11,709 nt of DNA from the NCBI GenBank assembly GCA_021738105.1, contig JAIPCS010000103.1:1-11709 (forward strand). Direction: 5' to 3'. Below are positions 1 through 7,558 of this stretch, piece by piece; within the stretch, counting starts at the first letter, position 1, and each line of letters starts with the position of its first letter. This DNA is from Sulfuritalea sp. Lineage in GTDB: Bacteria; Pseudomonadota; Gammaproteobacteria; Burkholderiales; Rhodocyclaceae. The notes beneath the pieces are model-generated. The model saw only the letters and a list, made by a program, of their open reading frames with translations, made no database searches and was not told where the DNA came from. The position numbers were made by a program, and so were the translations under genes.

Positions 1-1170
1 CCCTCACGGGGGGGCGACAACGGTTCGCCGCTGCGCAGCTCCGGTTCGTTGACTGGCCCCGCCTTGGGGCGGCCCGGCGGCGGGTCCGGCCGCTACCGTC
101 TGCTTGAGTTGCCGGAGCGCGCTGTGGCCGACGCCATGCCGACAGTACGCATCATCGACACACGACGAGAGAAATTGCAGGAAGGTCTTTCGGCCGCTCT
201 GCTCGATGGCCTGAGGCAGCGTCTCGATCGTGGCGAACAAAGTCTGGTGTTTCTCAATCGTCGGGGTTATGCACCGGTGCTGGCCTGCCCCCCCTGCGGC
301 TGGATTTCCCGCTGCACGCGCTGTGCGGCCAATCTGGTGTTGCATCTGGCAGACAAGCGCCTGCGCTGCCACCACTGCGGTTTTGAAACCGGCATTCCGC
401 GCGCCTGTCCCGATTGCGGCAATGTCGATTTACTGCCTTTCGGGCGCGGCACTCAGCGCCTTGAAACCATGCTGGTTGAACGCTTCCCCGAGGCTCGGGT
501 ACTGAGAATCGACCGCGACTCGGCGAGCACACCGAAAAAATGGCAGGCGCTGCTCGCCGCCATTCACGCGGGCGAAGCCGACATTCTGGTCGGCACGCAA
601 ATGCTGGCCAAGGGCCATGACTTTCCGTTGCTGACGTTGGTCGGTGCGGTCGGTGCCGACGCTGCCTTGTTCGCCGCTGATTTTCGCGCGCCTGAACGAC
701 TCTTCGCCCAGTTGATGCAGGTTGGAGGTCGCAGTGGACGTGCCGATTTGCCCGGCGAGGTGTTGATCCAGACCGAGTACCCCGATCATCCTCTGTATCA
801 GGCGCTGATCGAACACGACTACCTGCGCTTCGCCCGCTCGCAACTCGACGAGCGCCGCATTGCCGGCTTCCCGCCCTTCAGTTTTCAGGCGATGTTGCGC
901 GCCGAAGCGCGCGACATGGAACAGTCGCTGACCTTCCTCGCCAGCGCACGACGCGCTGCTGAAGTTTTGGCCAACGGGGTTGCGCTCTATGATCCGGTGC
1001 CCATGCGCCTGCAACGCCTGATGAAACTGGAGCGCGCACAATTGCTGGTCGAGTCGCTCAGCCGGCCGGCACTACAGGCGTTTCTGCCGAAATGGATGGA
1101 AGCAATCTATGCGCTGAAGGTGCCGGGAGGCCTGCGCTGGCATCTCGACGTGGACCCTCTGGAATTCTGA
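1..1170 (+). CDS. priA: Primosomal protein N' (PriA helicase), 3' part
   Basis: PriA is the 3'-to-5' DNA helicase that restarts stalled replication forks. It recognises forked DNA and loads the primosome. Only the C-terminal half is present; full-length PriA is about 730 residues. The frame is open from base 1, so the 5' end lies outside the window. Visible features are the zinc-binding insertion with four CxxC pairs (CPPC, CTRC, CHHC, CPDC, bases 286-417), helicase motif V (TQMLAKGHDFP, near base 595) and motif VI (QVGGRSGRA, near base 718). After these comes the typical C-terminal domain, ending in LDVDPLEF. Similarity to PriA is good from GRYRLLELPERA (base 88) onward. Before that, where motif III (GSATPS) belongs, the frame reads GSLTGP in a run of Gly and Pro. 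The gene converges on the thioesterase gene with 18 bp between them. The identity is firm; the first 85 bases are doubtful. Confidence 0.96.
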   Translation, partial: PSRGGDNGSPLRSSGSLTGPALGRPGGGSGRYRLLELPERAVADAMPTVRIIDTRREKLQEGLSAALLDGLRQRLDRGEQSLVFLNRRGYAPVLACPPCGWISRCTRCAANLVLHLADKRLRCHHCGFETGIPRACPDCGNVDLLPFGRGTQRLETMLVERFPEARVLRIDRDSASTPKKWQALLAAIHAGEADILVGTQMLAKGHDFPLLTLVGAVGADAALFAADFRAPERLFAQLMQVGGRSGRADLPGEVLIQTEYPDHPLYQALIEHDYLRFARSQLDERRIAGFPPFSFQAMLRAEARDMEQSLTFLASARRAAEVLANGVALYDPVPMRLQRLMKLERAQLLVESLSRPALQAFLPKWMEAIYALKVPGGLRWHLDVDPLEF

Positions 1171-1188
1171 GGACACGTTCGAGAGCAG

Positions 1189-2010
1189 CTAGTCGCGCGG
1201 CTGAATCAGCAGGCTCTGCGTGCCACGGCCGACGAGGCCATCTTCGTCGTATATCCGCGATTCGGACAGGCCGCCTCCGTCGGGCCCCACCAGGGTCTGC
1301 GCCTCAATGCAGATCGACTCGCCGCGCGGACGGCGCAGCAGGTTGATCGTCAGATCGAAATTGACAAAGGTGTAACGCCCGAAATCGAGAATGGCGCTGA
1401 TGCCGTTGCCGGAATCGGCCGCCACTGCGACACGCTGGTAGGCCGATGGTGTTTCTCCCTCGACCAGCGGATGACGCATGCGGAACCAAGTCGCACAGGG
1501 GCCGCGAAAGAAGTCGCCGGCCGCGACACGGGATTCGACCAGGTCCGGGTATCCGATCGAATCGAGCAGGAAGGGAAAGCGCACGGCTTGTGAATCGGCG
1601 AAGCTTGCCGGAGCCCTCGGTAATGGATGTCCGGGCAATCCACTCGGCAACTCGAGTGTGGCTGCACGCTGTGCGAGTGCGGTGAATCTGGCGATCTCCT
1701 TGTCGGCAGATCGCAAAACTGCCGACAGATGCGCCGCATTGCGTCCGCCATATTCCGTAGTGACCGATACTGACAGGTCGGCAATCGGCACCGGGCGCAG
1801 CAGGTTGGCCGTCAGGCGACCGATGTGGTCGAGTTCCATGCCGGCAGCAACCCGTTCGATAGCGCGCATGACCAAGGCCGTCGGCGGTCCGGCGTGCTGG
1901 TGATCCGGATGCCACGGCCCGCGAGTCAGTCCGCTGGCGCGAAAACTGCCATCCGGCTGTTCAGCGAATGCGGCGGTGGGCAGATGACTGAGTTCTTCGG
2001 CACGCGTCAT
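1189..2010 (-). CDS. Thioesterase family protein (acyl-CoA thioesterase, double hotdog)
   Basis: This is a 273-residue protein of the acyl-CoA thioesterase-like (4HBT_3 / TesB-like) family. Members hydrolyse acyl-CoA to free acid and CoA in the cytoplasm, but the acyl substrate here is unknown. The N-terminal hotdog carries the family signature HAGPPTAL (residues 39-46), preceded by a Trp. The C-terminal hotdog has the characteristic run FVNFDLTINLLRRPRGE, followed by GGLSESRIYDEDGLVGRGTQ. I chose the ATG at 2008-2010 (protein begins MTRAEELSHL). A longer in-frame version starting near 2106 adds a Gly/Pro/Ser-rich stretch unlike the family. The Shine-Dalgarno is weak (AAGAAAG upstream). It stands alone, convergent with priA and divergent from the cold-shock gene. 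A housekeeping or beta-oxidation-related role is inference. Confidence 0.85.
   Translation of the reverse strand: MTRAEELSHLPTAAFAEQPDGSFRASGLTRGPWHPDHQHAGPPTALVMRAIERVAAGMELDHIGRLTANLLRPVPIADLSVSVTTEYGGRNAAHLSAVLRSADKEIARFTALAQRAATLELPSGLPGHPLPRAPASFADSQAVRFPFLLDSIGYPDLVESRVAAGDFFRGPCATWFRMRHPLVEGETPSAYQRVAVAADSGNGISAILDFGRYTFVNFDLTINLLRRPRGESICIEAQTLVGPDGGGLSESRIYDEDGLVGRGTQSLLIQPRD
1701..1727. repeat. Perfect 9-bp inverted repeat inside the thioesterase gene
   Basis: The arms TGTCGGCAG (1701-1709) and CTGCCGACA (1719-1727) are exact reverse complements separated by 9 bases. The element lies wholly inside the thioesterase coding sequence. It has no T-run, so it is not a terminator. It could be chance in GC-rich coding DNA. 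Confidence 0.5.
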
Positions 2011-2362
2011 GGCTATCTTTCTTGGAGCTCCAGGTCCGCCAGGGCAGGCAGATAGGCCGCTCTTGCGACTGTTTGTGACGCCAGGACCGGCTGCAGGAGC
2101 CAACAAGGCGCGGGGGGAAACGCGAATCTACTACGAGATGGCTACCCAGGACGTCTCGAGGGAAATAACCGCCCTTCAAATTAAACCTTGCCTTTGTTCG
2201 CCGGTACCCGTATGGTGTCGCGGCATTCGATTCAAGTAGTGTATCGCCGTATTGAAGTTGCCCGCTGTTCTGGTGCCGTTTCTCCACCGCCAAACCGCTT
2301 TCTTGATTTCGCCTGCATTCATGGGCGTCAGCTCGTTTTTATTTTTTCAAGGAAAGTCAAAA
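2011..2362 (+). other. Intergenic region with the cold-shock gene leader
   Basis: This 352-bp gap lies between the divergent thioesterase and cold-shock genes. It is less GC-rich than its surroundings, with A/T-rich patches near 2163-2197 and 2320-2365. No reading frame here is protein-like. One frame is open upstream of the cold-shock start (from 2252) but does not look coding. The region must hold the promoters of both flanking genes. If the candidate promoter at 2188-2216 is real, the cold-shock mRNA has a leader of about 140 nt. Long structured leaders are known for cspA mRNAs and control their stability and translation at low temperature. Confidence 0.6.
2188..2216 (+). promoter_or_regulatory. 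Candidate sigma-70 promoter for the cold-shock gene
   Basis: TTGCCT (2188-2193) and TATGGT (2211-2216) match the -35 and -10 consensus at four of six positions each, with an ideal 17-bp spacer. Transcription would begin near 2223, giving a leader of about 140 nt. This is consensus matching by eye only; other weak matches exist in the gap. Confidence 0.35.
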
Positions 2363-2566
2363 ATGGCAACTGGTACAGTTAAGTGGTTCAACGATGCGAA
2401 GGGTTTCGGCTTCATCACACCTGATGATGGCAGCGACGATCTGTTCGCGCACTTTTCCGAAATTCAGGGCAGCGGCTTCAAGTCGCTCCCCGAAGGTCAG
2501 AAAGTCAGCTTCGAGGTCAAGATGGGCCCGAAGGGCAAGCAGGCTTCGACGATCACGCCGGTTTAA
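2363..2566 (+). CDS. cspA: Cold-shock protein, CspA family
   Basis: This 67-residue single-domain protein is a cytoplasmic RNA and single-stranded-DNA chaperone of the CspA family. It melts RNA secondary structure, usually at low temperature or on growth transitions. The five-stranded OB fold is covered completely: [10 protein letters not shown] opening, RNP1 KGFGFI (residues 13-18) and RNP2-like LFAHF (27-31). It ends in a KGKQAS tail. The LFAHF variant and the GSGFKSL loop are typical of betaproteobacterial copies. The ATG at 2363 is set by a good ribosome binding site (AAGGAAAG at 2349-2356) and by the family's invariant N-terminus. The strong terminator that follows makes it monocistronic. 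Whether it is cold-induced or constitutive cannot be read from the sequence. Confidence 0.97.
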   Translation: MATGTVKWFNDAKGFGFITPDDGSDDLFAHFSEIQGSGFKSLPEGQKVSFEVKMGPKGKQASTITPV

Positions 2567-2579
2567 GGCAGTCGAAAAC

Positions 2580-2611
2580 AAAAAACCGCAGCCTTGGCTG
2601 CGGTTTTTTTT
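2580..2611. terminator. Bidirectional rho-independent terminator
   Basis: CCGCAGCC (2586-2593) and GGCTGCGG (2596-2603) form a perfect GC-rich stem around TT; in RNA the central pairs would open into a small loop. The stem is flanked by six A on the left (2580-2585) and eight T on the right (2604-2611), so it can terminate in both directions. It sits 13 bp after the cold-shock stop codon and about 30 bp beyond the MFS stop codon on the other strand. It therefore closes both converging units. Confidence 0.93.
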
Positions 2612-2641
2612 CGCGCGTTTGCTGATCAGGCGAATTCGGCC

Positions 2642-3829
2642 TCAATCGCGTCGATGGAGAAACCATAGCCAGCTTGCCAGCTCCATCGCCAACAGGCCAC
2701 CAAACGTCATCTGGTAAGCCGCGCGCACCGTATGCCCGGCGGCCTGCAAGGCATCTACCGCCACACCAAATCCCCACTGGATGCCGAAGGCACCGATGAA
2801 GACCATCAAGTTCAAGGCCGTATTCACGCGGCCAGCGAGCGCCACGTCGTAGTGACGCTGCAGCAAAGCGTAGGCCAGATTGCCCACCGAAAAAACCAGA
2901 CCCAGCGAGAACCACAGCGGTGCGCTAGGCCCAAGGTCGAGGACGATGAGCAGGCTTGAGATCAGCCCCAAGCCCATGCCCACCACCAACAGCGTATACG
3001 CCGATACGCCACGTCTGGCCAGGGGTGCGACACCAAAGGCAAGGGACAGAAAGCCGATCAGCATGCCACCACCCATCAGCAGTAAATGGCCCGCCGCCGC
3101 GCCGGACGCCAGGCCGGAAAAATTCATCAACCAAGGCAGCGCCCACAAACCCTGCAAGGCCATGAAGCCGCCGATGATCAGGGTCGATTGCGGCGCATAG
3201 CGCCAGAAAGCGCGGCTGGCCAGAACCGTGCCAAGGCCGGCGATCTGGCTGCGCAGCGATTCGGTATGTGCTTCGCCCGGCTTGTCCGGCGTACTGAAAA
3301 TGATGACGGACGCTGCGACACCCGCCACCGCGAGCGCAACGAACACGGCACGCCAGCCAAACTGGGGAATCGCCCAGGACAATGGCGTGGTCGCAGTCAG
3401 CGCGCCAAGACCGCCCGCTGCCATGATCGCAGCATTGAGCGACGCCTGACGTTCCATGCCGAACCACTGGCTGAAGGCCTTGAAGGATGCCATCAGGCAG
3501 GCCGACACGCCCAGACCGATCAGCGCGCGACCAATCACCAGTTGCGTCAATGACTCACCCGTAGCGAACAGTGCACAACCGCTGGCCGCGATCAGCAGCA
3601 GGACAGCCTCTACACGGCGCGGGCCATAGCGATCCAGTGCCAGCCCGAGCGGCAATTGCACTGCGCCGAATGCCAGCAGGTAGGCGCTGGTCAGCAGGCC
3701 CAGTCCGGCCGCCGTGACGCCCAGTTCACGCGTCAGTTCCGGCGCAATTACCGCATTGACGTTACGCAGAAAATAGGAAAAGAAATAGCCTGCAGCGAAA
3801 GGCAAAAATACACGCAACCAGGTATTCAA
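2642..3829 (-). CDS. MFS transporter, substrate unknown
   Basis: This 395-residue inner-membrane transporter belongs to the major facilitator superfamily. About twelve hydrophobic segments are visible, with a break between the N- and C-terminal halves near residues 185-210 (polar stretch after FSTPDKPGEAHTES). The loop after the second segment carries motif A in the form GLALDRYGPRR (residues 62-72). The first segment contains the charged FLRNVNAV patch seen in some anion or metabolite carriers, but I cannot name a substrate. The start is a TTG at 3827-3829 with GGGAG about 6 bases upstream. Its first bases overlap the MOSC stop codon (TTGA, 3826-3829), which suggests translational coupling. 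It is the last gene of the AsmA-mak-MOSC-MFS cluster. Its place beside fructokinase hints at sugar or metabolite import, but this is only a guess from context. Confidence 0.9.
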   Translation of the reverse strand: MNTWLRVFLPFAAGYFFSYFLRNVNAVIAPELTRELGVTAAGLGLLTSAYLLAFGAVQLPLGLALDRYGPRRVEAVLLLIAASGCALFATGESLTQLVIGRALIGLGVSACLMASFKAFSQWFGMERQASLNAAIMAAGGLGALTATTPLSWAIPQFGWRAVFVALAVAGVAASVIIFSTPDKPGEAHTESLRSQIAGLGTVLASRAFWRYAPQSTLIIGGFMALQGLWALPWLMNFSGLASGAAAGHLLLMGGGMLIGFLSLAFGVAPLARRGVSAYTLLVVGMGLGLISSLLIVLDLGPSAPLWFSLGLVFSVGNLAYALLQRHYDVALAGRVNTALNLMVFIGAFGIQWGFGVAVDALQAAGHTVRAAYQMTFGGLLAMELASWLWFLHRRD

Positions 3830-4515
3830 GTCGGGCTCCCTTGCCCGTTGTTACGCAGCCACTCGACGCGCTGGAGCAACTTGGCCGTCCATTGCTCCTC
3901 AAGTCCGCTGGCATAAGCCAGCCGGCATAGCGCCTCGATCGGCGGCCGTTGCGTGCGGATCACGCGCCAGAACTCCGCTAGCGAGACGGCATCGGCTACA
4001 CGTTCGACATGCTCCATGTCATCTCCCACTTCAAATTCCCCTTCTTCAAGCACTCGGAAGTACCAGCCAGCCAGGCTGTTTTCGCCAATGTAAGACGCAA
4101 CACCTTCGCACCCTGTGCGAGTGTCGATTTTCCAGCAGGGCGAGCGCGGCTGAGACACCTGGATGCACGCCGTACCGAGACGGAAAATATCGCCGATACA
4201 GACATCACTTTCGGTCATGCCCCGAGTCGACAGGTTCTCGCCCAGGCCGCCGGGATGCAGATGCTGCGCCTCGGGAAACGCGGCCGTGAGTCTTTCGTAG
4301 TGCTCCGCCGGATACTGGTGCAAGGCCTTGCCCAGCCCGCCATGCACCCGACGATCGGCCTGTGTGTCGCCGTCAAGCCCATTCTTTTGTAATCGGCAAC
4401 GGCCGCGGACGGGCTCCTTGGCAATCGCGCTGCTGCGGCTGTCTCCGGCTAACAGGCTGACCTGGCCGACAAACAGTCCATCGACAGCGACACGTGGATT
4501 CAGGGCCATAACCAT
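3826..4515 (-). CDS. yiiM: MOSC domain protein, YiiM-like
   Basis: This 229-residue protein resembles E. coli YiiM (224 residues), a molybdenum-cofactor-binding MOSC protein. YiiM helps detoxify N-hydroxylated bases such as 6-hydroxylaminopurine in the cytoplasm. The family core is present: DGDTQADRRVHGGLGKALHQYP (residues 49-69, split by eye into DTQADRRVHGG and KALHQYP), GENLSTRGM (92-100) and SQPRSPCWKIDTR (121-133). The conserved cysteine, Cys127, is in place. The C-terminus (about 172-220) matches the helical 3-alpha domain of YiiM proteins. Two starts are possible, ATG at 4515 or ATG at 4509; both overlap the end of mak (16 or 10 bp) and neither has a strong Shine-Dalgarno. The gene is therefore probably translated by coupling. 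Grouping it with a fructokinase is not explained by known function. Confidence 0.88.
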   Translation of the reverse strand: MVMALNPRVAVDGLFVGQVSLLAGDSRSSAIAKEPVRGRCRLQKNGLDGDTQADRRVHGGLGKALHQYPAEHYERLTAAFPEAQHLHPGGLGENLSTRGMTESDVCIGDIFRLGTACIQVSQPRSPCWKIDTRTGCEGVASYIGENSLAGWYFRVLEEGEFEVGDDMEHVERVADAVSLAEFWRVIRTQRPPIEALCRLAYASGLEEQWTAKLLQRVEWLRNNGQGSPT

Positions 4516-5444
4516 GCCGCCCCGCGCACGCCGGAAGAATCGCCATGATGATGCTTGAGCAGCCGGGTCGCGACCGAATCGGAAAACACATGTGCCATCC
4601 ACAAGCGCGGCACCGTCTCGTACAGGCGATTCATGTTCGACACCCCACCTCCCAGCACAATCACATCCGGATCGAGAATATTGATCACCTGTGCCAGCGC
4701 ACGCGCAAGGCGGTCTTCGTACCGCTGAAGAGTGGCTTCGCATTCGGCATCTCCTGCCGCCGCCTTTTGGGCTATTTCTTCGGGAGAAAAGTCAGCCTTG
4801 GATCGCTCTGCGTGCAAGTAACGGCGATGGTCGGCACTCAAACCGGGGCCGGAGAGATAGATCTCGATGCAGCCACGGCGACCGCAATAGCACGTATCCC
4901 GATGATGTTCGCCCGGCATCGGGTTGTGACCCCACTCGCCGGCAATCGCGTTGACGCCGGTGAGCAGTTTGCCATCGACGATGACGCCGCCGCCCACTCC
5001 GGTACCGAGAATCACGCCGAACACTACGCTCGCGCCCTTGCCCGCGCCATCCGCCGCCTCGGACAACGCAAAACAATTGGCGTCGTTGGCAATGCGTACC
5101 TCGCGCTTCAGCCGCAACTCCAGATCGCGCTTCAAGGGCTGACCGATCAGGCAGGTCGAATTGGCGTTCTTGATCAAGCCGCTGACGCGCGATTCCGCTC
5201 CCGGAATGCCGATGCCGACGCTTGCCGCCGTTGCCTGCCCGCGAAGCGGAATCCCAGGTACGCAAAGCGCACCAACGCCGAGTTTTTCCGTGGCCGCTGC
5301 AACCAAACAGGCTAGCGCTTCGACGGTCGCCGAGTAGTCACCCCGTGGCGTCGCCACGCGCTCGCGCAAAAGCACCGAACCATCCTCGCCAAGCGCGATG
5401 ATTTCTATTTTTGTGCCGCCGAGGTCGATACCGAAACGGATCAA
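4500..5444 (-). CDS. mak: Fructokinase (Mak-type ROK kinase)
   Basis: This 314-residue ROK-family sugar kinase phosphorylates fructose (and often mannose) with ATP in the cytoplasm. The match to E. coli Mak is close along the chain, including KNANST and the terminal GDSSGVRGAAWLWP. Visible motifs are the phosphate loop DLGGTK (residues 7-12), catalytic Asp121 in ANDANCFALSEA, and the glycine-rich GTGVGGGV (147-154). The ROK zinc site consists of His173 in EWGHNPM plus Cys185, Cys187 and Cys192 in CYCGRRGCIE. NILDPDVIVLGGG (255-267) closes the nucleotide lobe. The start is a TTG at 5442-5444 with AGAGG six bases upstream. The alternative of an internal ATG would remove the phosphate loop. It begins 13 bp after the AsmA stop codon. 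Relative to E. coli Mak it carries an extra stretch of about 15 residues near 57-72. Confidence 0.92.
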   Translation of the reverse strand: MIRFGIDLGGTKIEIIALGEDGSVLLRERVATPRGDYSATVEALACLVAAATEKLGVGALCVPGIPLRGQATAASVGIGIPGAESRVSGLIKNANSTCLIGQPLKRDLELRLKREVRIANDANCFALSEAADGAGKGASVVFGVILGTGVGGGVIVDGKLLTGVNAIAGEWGHNPMPGEHHRDTCYCGRRGCIEIYLSGPGLSADHRRYLHAERSKADFSPEEIAQKAAAGDAECEATLQRYEDRLARALAQVINILDPDVIVLGGGVSNMNRLYETVPRLWMAHVFSDSVATRLLKHHHGDSSGVRGAAWLWP

Positions 5445-5457
5445 GCGTCGCCTCTGC

Positions 5458-7494
5458 TCATCGACCGAACAAGCCCTTGAGCTTATCTTTCAGCTTGTCT
5501 TCGACCCTGGTCTTGATCTCCTGCTTCTTCTCTTCGACCTTGGCTTTTGCCGCTTCGGATACCAGGCTGCCAAACTCGATTTTGTAAGCCAGCGTGTCGA
5601 ATGGTCCGCTGACACGCACCGGCACCGTCAGTCCTTTCAGATGCTCCAGCTCCTTGCCTCCCTGGCCGGCACTGGTGCCGACCACGCTGGCCTTGGCCAG
5701 ATAGTTCATCTGCCCGCCGCCGATGTCGATGTCGCCCGCGCCCGATAGCCGCAGGAAGGGTGACTTCACCGCCAGATCTTCATTGTGGGCGACGCCGTTG
5801 GCGATTTTCAGCGAAGCAGTGAGCTCCGAAAAATCTGTCTTGTCATTGGCGTTGGCTTGCTGGGTTGAATCCTGCCTGGCGCCAAGTTTGGCCTTGAGAT
5901 CACGCAGGCTTTGCGCCAGGTTGATGCCCTTGATCGCGCCATTCTTGAGGCTGAGCGAGGCACTGCCGCCGAGGGCCTTTTTCATCGCAGCAACACTGTT
6001 GCCGTAACTATTCACATCAAGCGATACATTGCCGCGCCCCTCCAGCAGATCCTTGTCGGCGAGATCCTTCATCAGCGGATTGATATTGATGCCGGAAAGA
6101 CTCTGCTTGATGGCGAGGCGGTTACCCGTCGCGTTGAGTGACAGGCTGCCCCTGGCCGATCCCTCGTACAGATTCAGCGACAGCGGCGCCACATCGAGGC
6201 GCCCGCCGGACAGTTTGATCGTTGCGTTCAGCTTGGCGAGTTTCAGTTTCGACACCTGCAATGCACCGATGCGGATCACGCCCTTGACGTCCAGCCCCTT
6301 GAGCGCCGTAAAGTCCAGCGTGCTTTCCTTGGCAGTCGTGTCTTCGGCGGCCTTTGGCGGCAGATACTTGTCGATGTTGAGCGTGTCAATGTCGAGATCG
6401 AAACCCAGCGCCAAAGGTGAGAACTTCGCCACATCGAGTTTGGTCGCGATTCTCGATTCATCGAATCGGGTAGTGAGATCAAGCGCCGCGCTTTGCTTCG
6501 CCAGGTCGACGCGCAGGCGGCCGTCAAGCGGCAATTTGAGTTGCTTCATCGGCATTTGCGGGTTTGAAATGTCGGCGCTGCCGTGGAGCTTTTCCAAGGA
6601 AAGTGTCTGCTGCTTGAGATTGGCCGCCACCGGAGAGTCAAGATGGGCCTTCACTGCCGTTTCGGCAAACTTGGCATCGACATCCAGTGTCAACTTGCTT
6701 ATCTTGAGTGCCTCAGTCGTGCCCTCGACACCCGACAGCAGCAGTCTGGCATCGACGCTGCGACCGCTGCCGGCCAGCGCCCCCGCCAGGCTCAGTGATT
6801 CGCCAGCGGCCCTTCCCGGCGCCACGGAAAGCTTCGGCAGCTCAAGCTTGAGGTCGAAGGCATCGGTGCCGCTCTTGCCCTTGACCGCCAGACGCACCGC
6901 CTCAGCTGCGACGGTTTGATTGGCGCCATCAGCCTGTACCCGACCACTGCCAAGATCGATATTGGAAAAAACTGTGGTGCTGCCGCTTTTCTCGTCGCGC
7001 CAGGTGAATTGGGCGTTGGCAACCTTGATGCCGGCAATGTCGATCTGCACGGGCTCACGCGCCGTATCGCCAGCGCCGACTTTTTCATGTTCGTCGCTAC
7101 CCTTCAGCAGATCAGCGATGTTGAGCGTGCCATCCTTGTTCTTGATGACAATTGCCTTGAGACCTTCGACTTCGATCCGTCGCACCTTCACCTGCTTCGA
7201 CAGCAGCGGCATCACCGCGACAGCCACGCGTGCCGAATCGAGGCTGAGGAATTCTGCTTTTCCGCCGGGTTCAGACAGGCTTAGATGGCCAAGCCTGATG
7301 CCGACATCGGGCCAGACGGAAAGCTCCAGCTTGCCGGCGATGTCCAGTTTGCGCTGCTTCTGTTCAAGTACGACCCGACTCAGTTCGCTCTTGATCTTTT
7401 CGCCGTCGAACAAAGCGTAGAGCGCACCGACAGCAACTGCCAGCAGCACGAGAACAACGGCAATGCCAATGCCGAGAATGCGAAGGGGCTTCAT
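5458..7494 (-). CDS. AsmA family protein
   Basis: This 678-residue envelope protein belongs to the AsmA family, whose members are anchored in the inner membrane and extend a beta-rich bridge across the periplasm. The family is implicated in phospholipid transport to, and assembly of, the outer membrane. The N-terminus has one membrane helix (residues 6-28), then the typical AsmA opening with FDGEKIK and LDIAGKLELSVWPDVGIRLGHLSLSEP (about 29-80, read in segments). The C-terminal AsmA_2-like part contains GSASLSLKNGAIKGINL and SGAGDIDIGGGQMNY. The last 35 residues are a highly charged Lys/Glu helix (VEEKKQEIKTRVEDKLKDK) ending in GLFGR, possibly coiled-coil or amphipathic. I chose the ATG at 7492-7494 because GGAAG lies just upstream and the membrane helix follows at once. 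An upstream frame, open to 7698, overlaps the divergent gene. It is the first gene of the leftward cluster. Confidence 0.9.
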   Translation of the reverse strand: MKPLRILGIGIAVVLVLLAVAVGALYALFDGEKIKSELSRVVLEQKQRKLDIAGKLELSVWPDVGIRLGHLSLSEPGGKAEFLSLDSARVAVAVMPLLSKQVKVRRIEVEGLKAIVIKNKDGTLNIADLLKGSDEHEKVGAGDTAREPVQIDIAGIKVANAQFTWRDEKSGSTTVFSNIDLGSGRVQADGANQTVAAEAVRLAVKGKSGTDAFDLKLELPKLSVAPGRAAGESLSLAGALAGSGRSVDARLLLSGVEGTTEALKISKLTLDVDAKFAETAVKAHLDSPVAANLKQQTLSLEKLHGSADISNPQMPMKQLKLPLDGRLRVDLAKQSAALDLTTRFDESRIATKLDVAKFSPLALGFDLDIDTLNIDKYLPPKAAEDTTAKESTLDFTALKGLDVKGVIRIGALQVSKLKLAKLNATIKLSGGRLDVAPLSLNLYEGSARGSLSLNATGNRLAIKQSLSGININPLMKDLADKDLLEGRGNVSLDVNSYGNSVAAMKKALGGSASLSLKNGAIKGINLAQSLRDLKAKLGARQDSTQQANANDKTDFSELTASLKIANGVAHNEDLAVKSPFLRLSGAGDIDIGGGQMNYLAKASVVGTSAGQGGKELEHLKGLTVPVRVSGPFDTLAYKIEFGSLVSEAAKAKVEEKKQEIKTRVEDKLKDKLKGLFGR

Positions 7495-7558
7495 GCGATT
7501 CTTCCATTCGAATGAAATGAGATAGATTACGGAGATTATCAGACCAAGGAGCATTCCC

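Noticed and set aside
2011..2106. 32-residue N-terminal extension of the thioesterase
   Set aside because: The extension is Gly/Pro/Ser-rich, does not resemble the family's N-terminus, and would crowd the promoter region. The ATG at 2008-2010 gives a typical length.
2252..2362. Possible 37-residue N-terminal extension of the cold-shock protein
   Set aside because: The frame is open, but the ribosome binding site at 2349-2356 and the invariant family N-terminus place the start at 2363.
4545..5315. A 256-residue plus-strand frame opposite the fructokinase gene
   Set aside because: It is a shadow of mak, whose ROK motifs are intact on the other strand. The composition is His/Arg-rich and not protein-like.
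6029..6919. A 296-residue plus-strand frame inside the AsmA gene
   Set aside because: It is antisense to a clear AsmA coding region, has a Ser/Ala/Leu-rich low-information sequence and shows no ribosome binding site or family signature.
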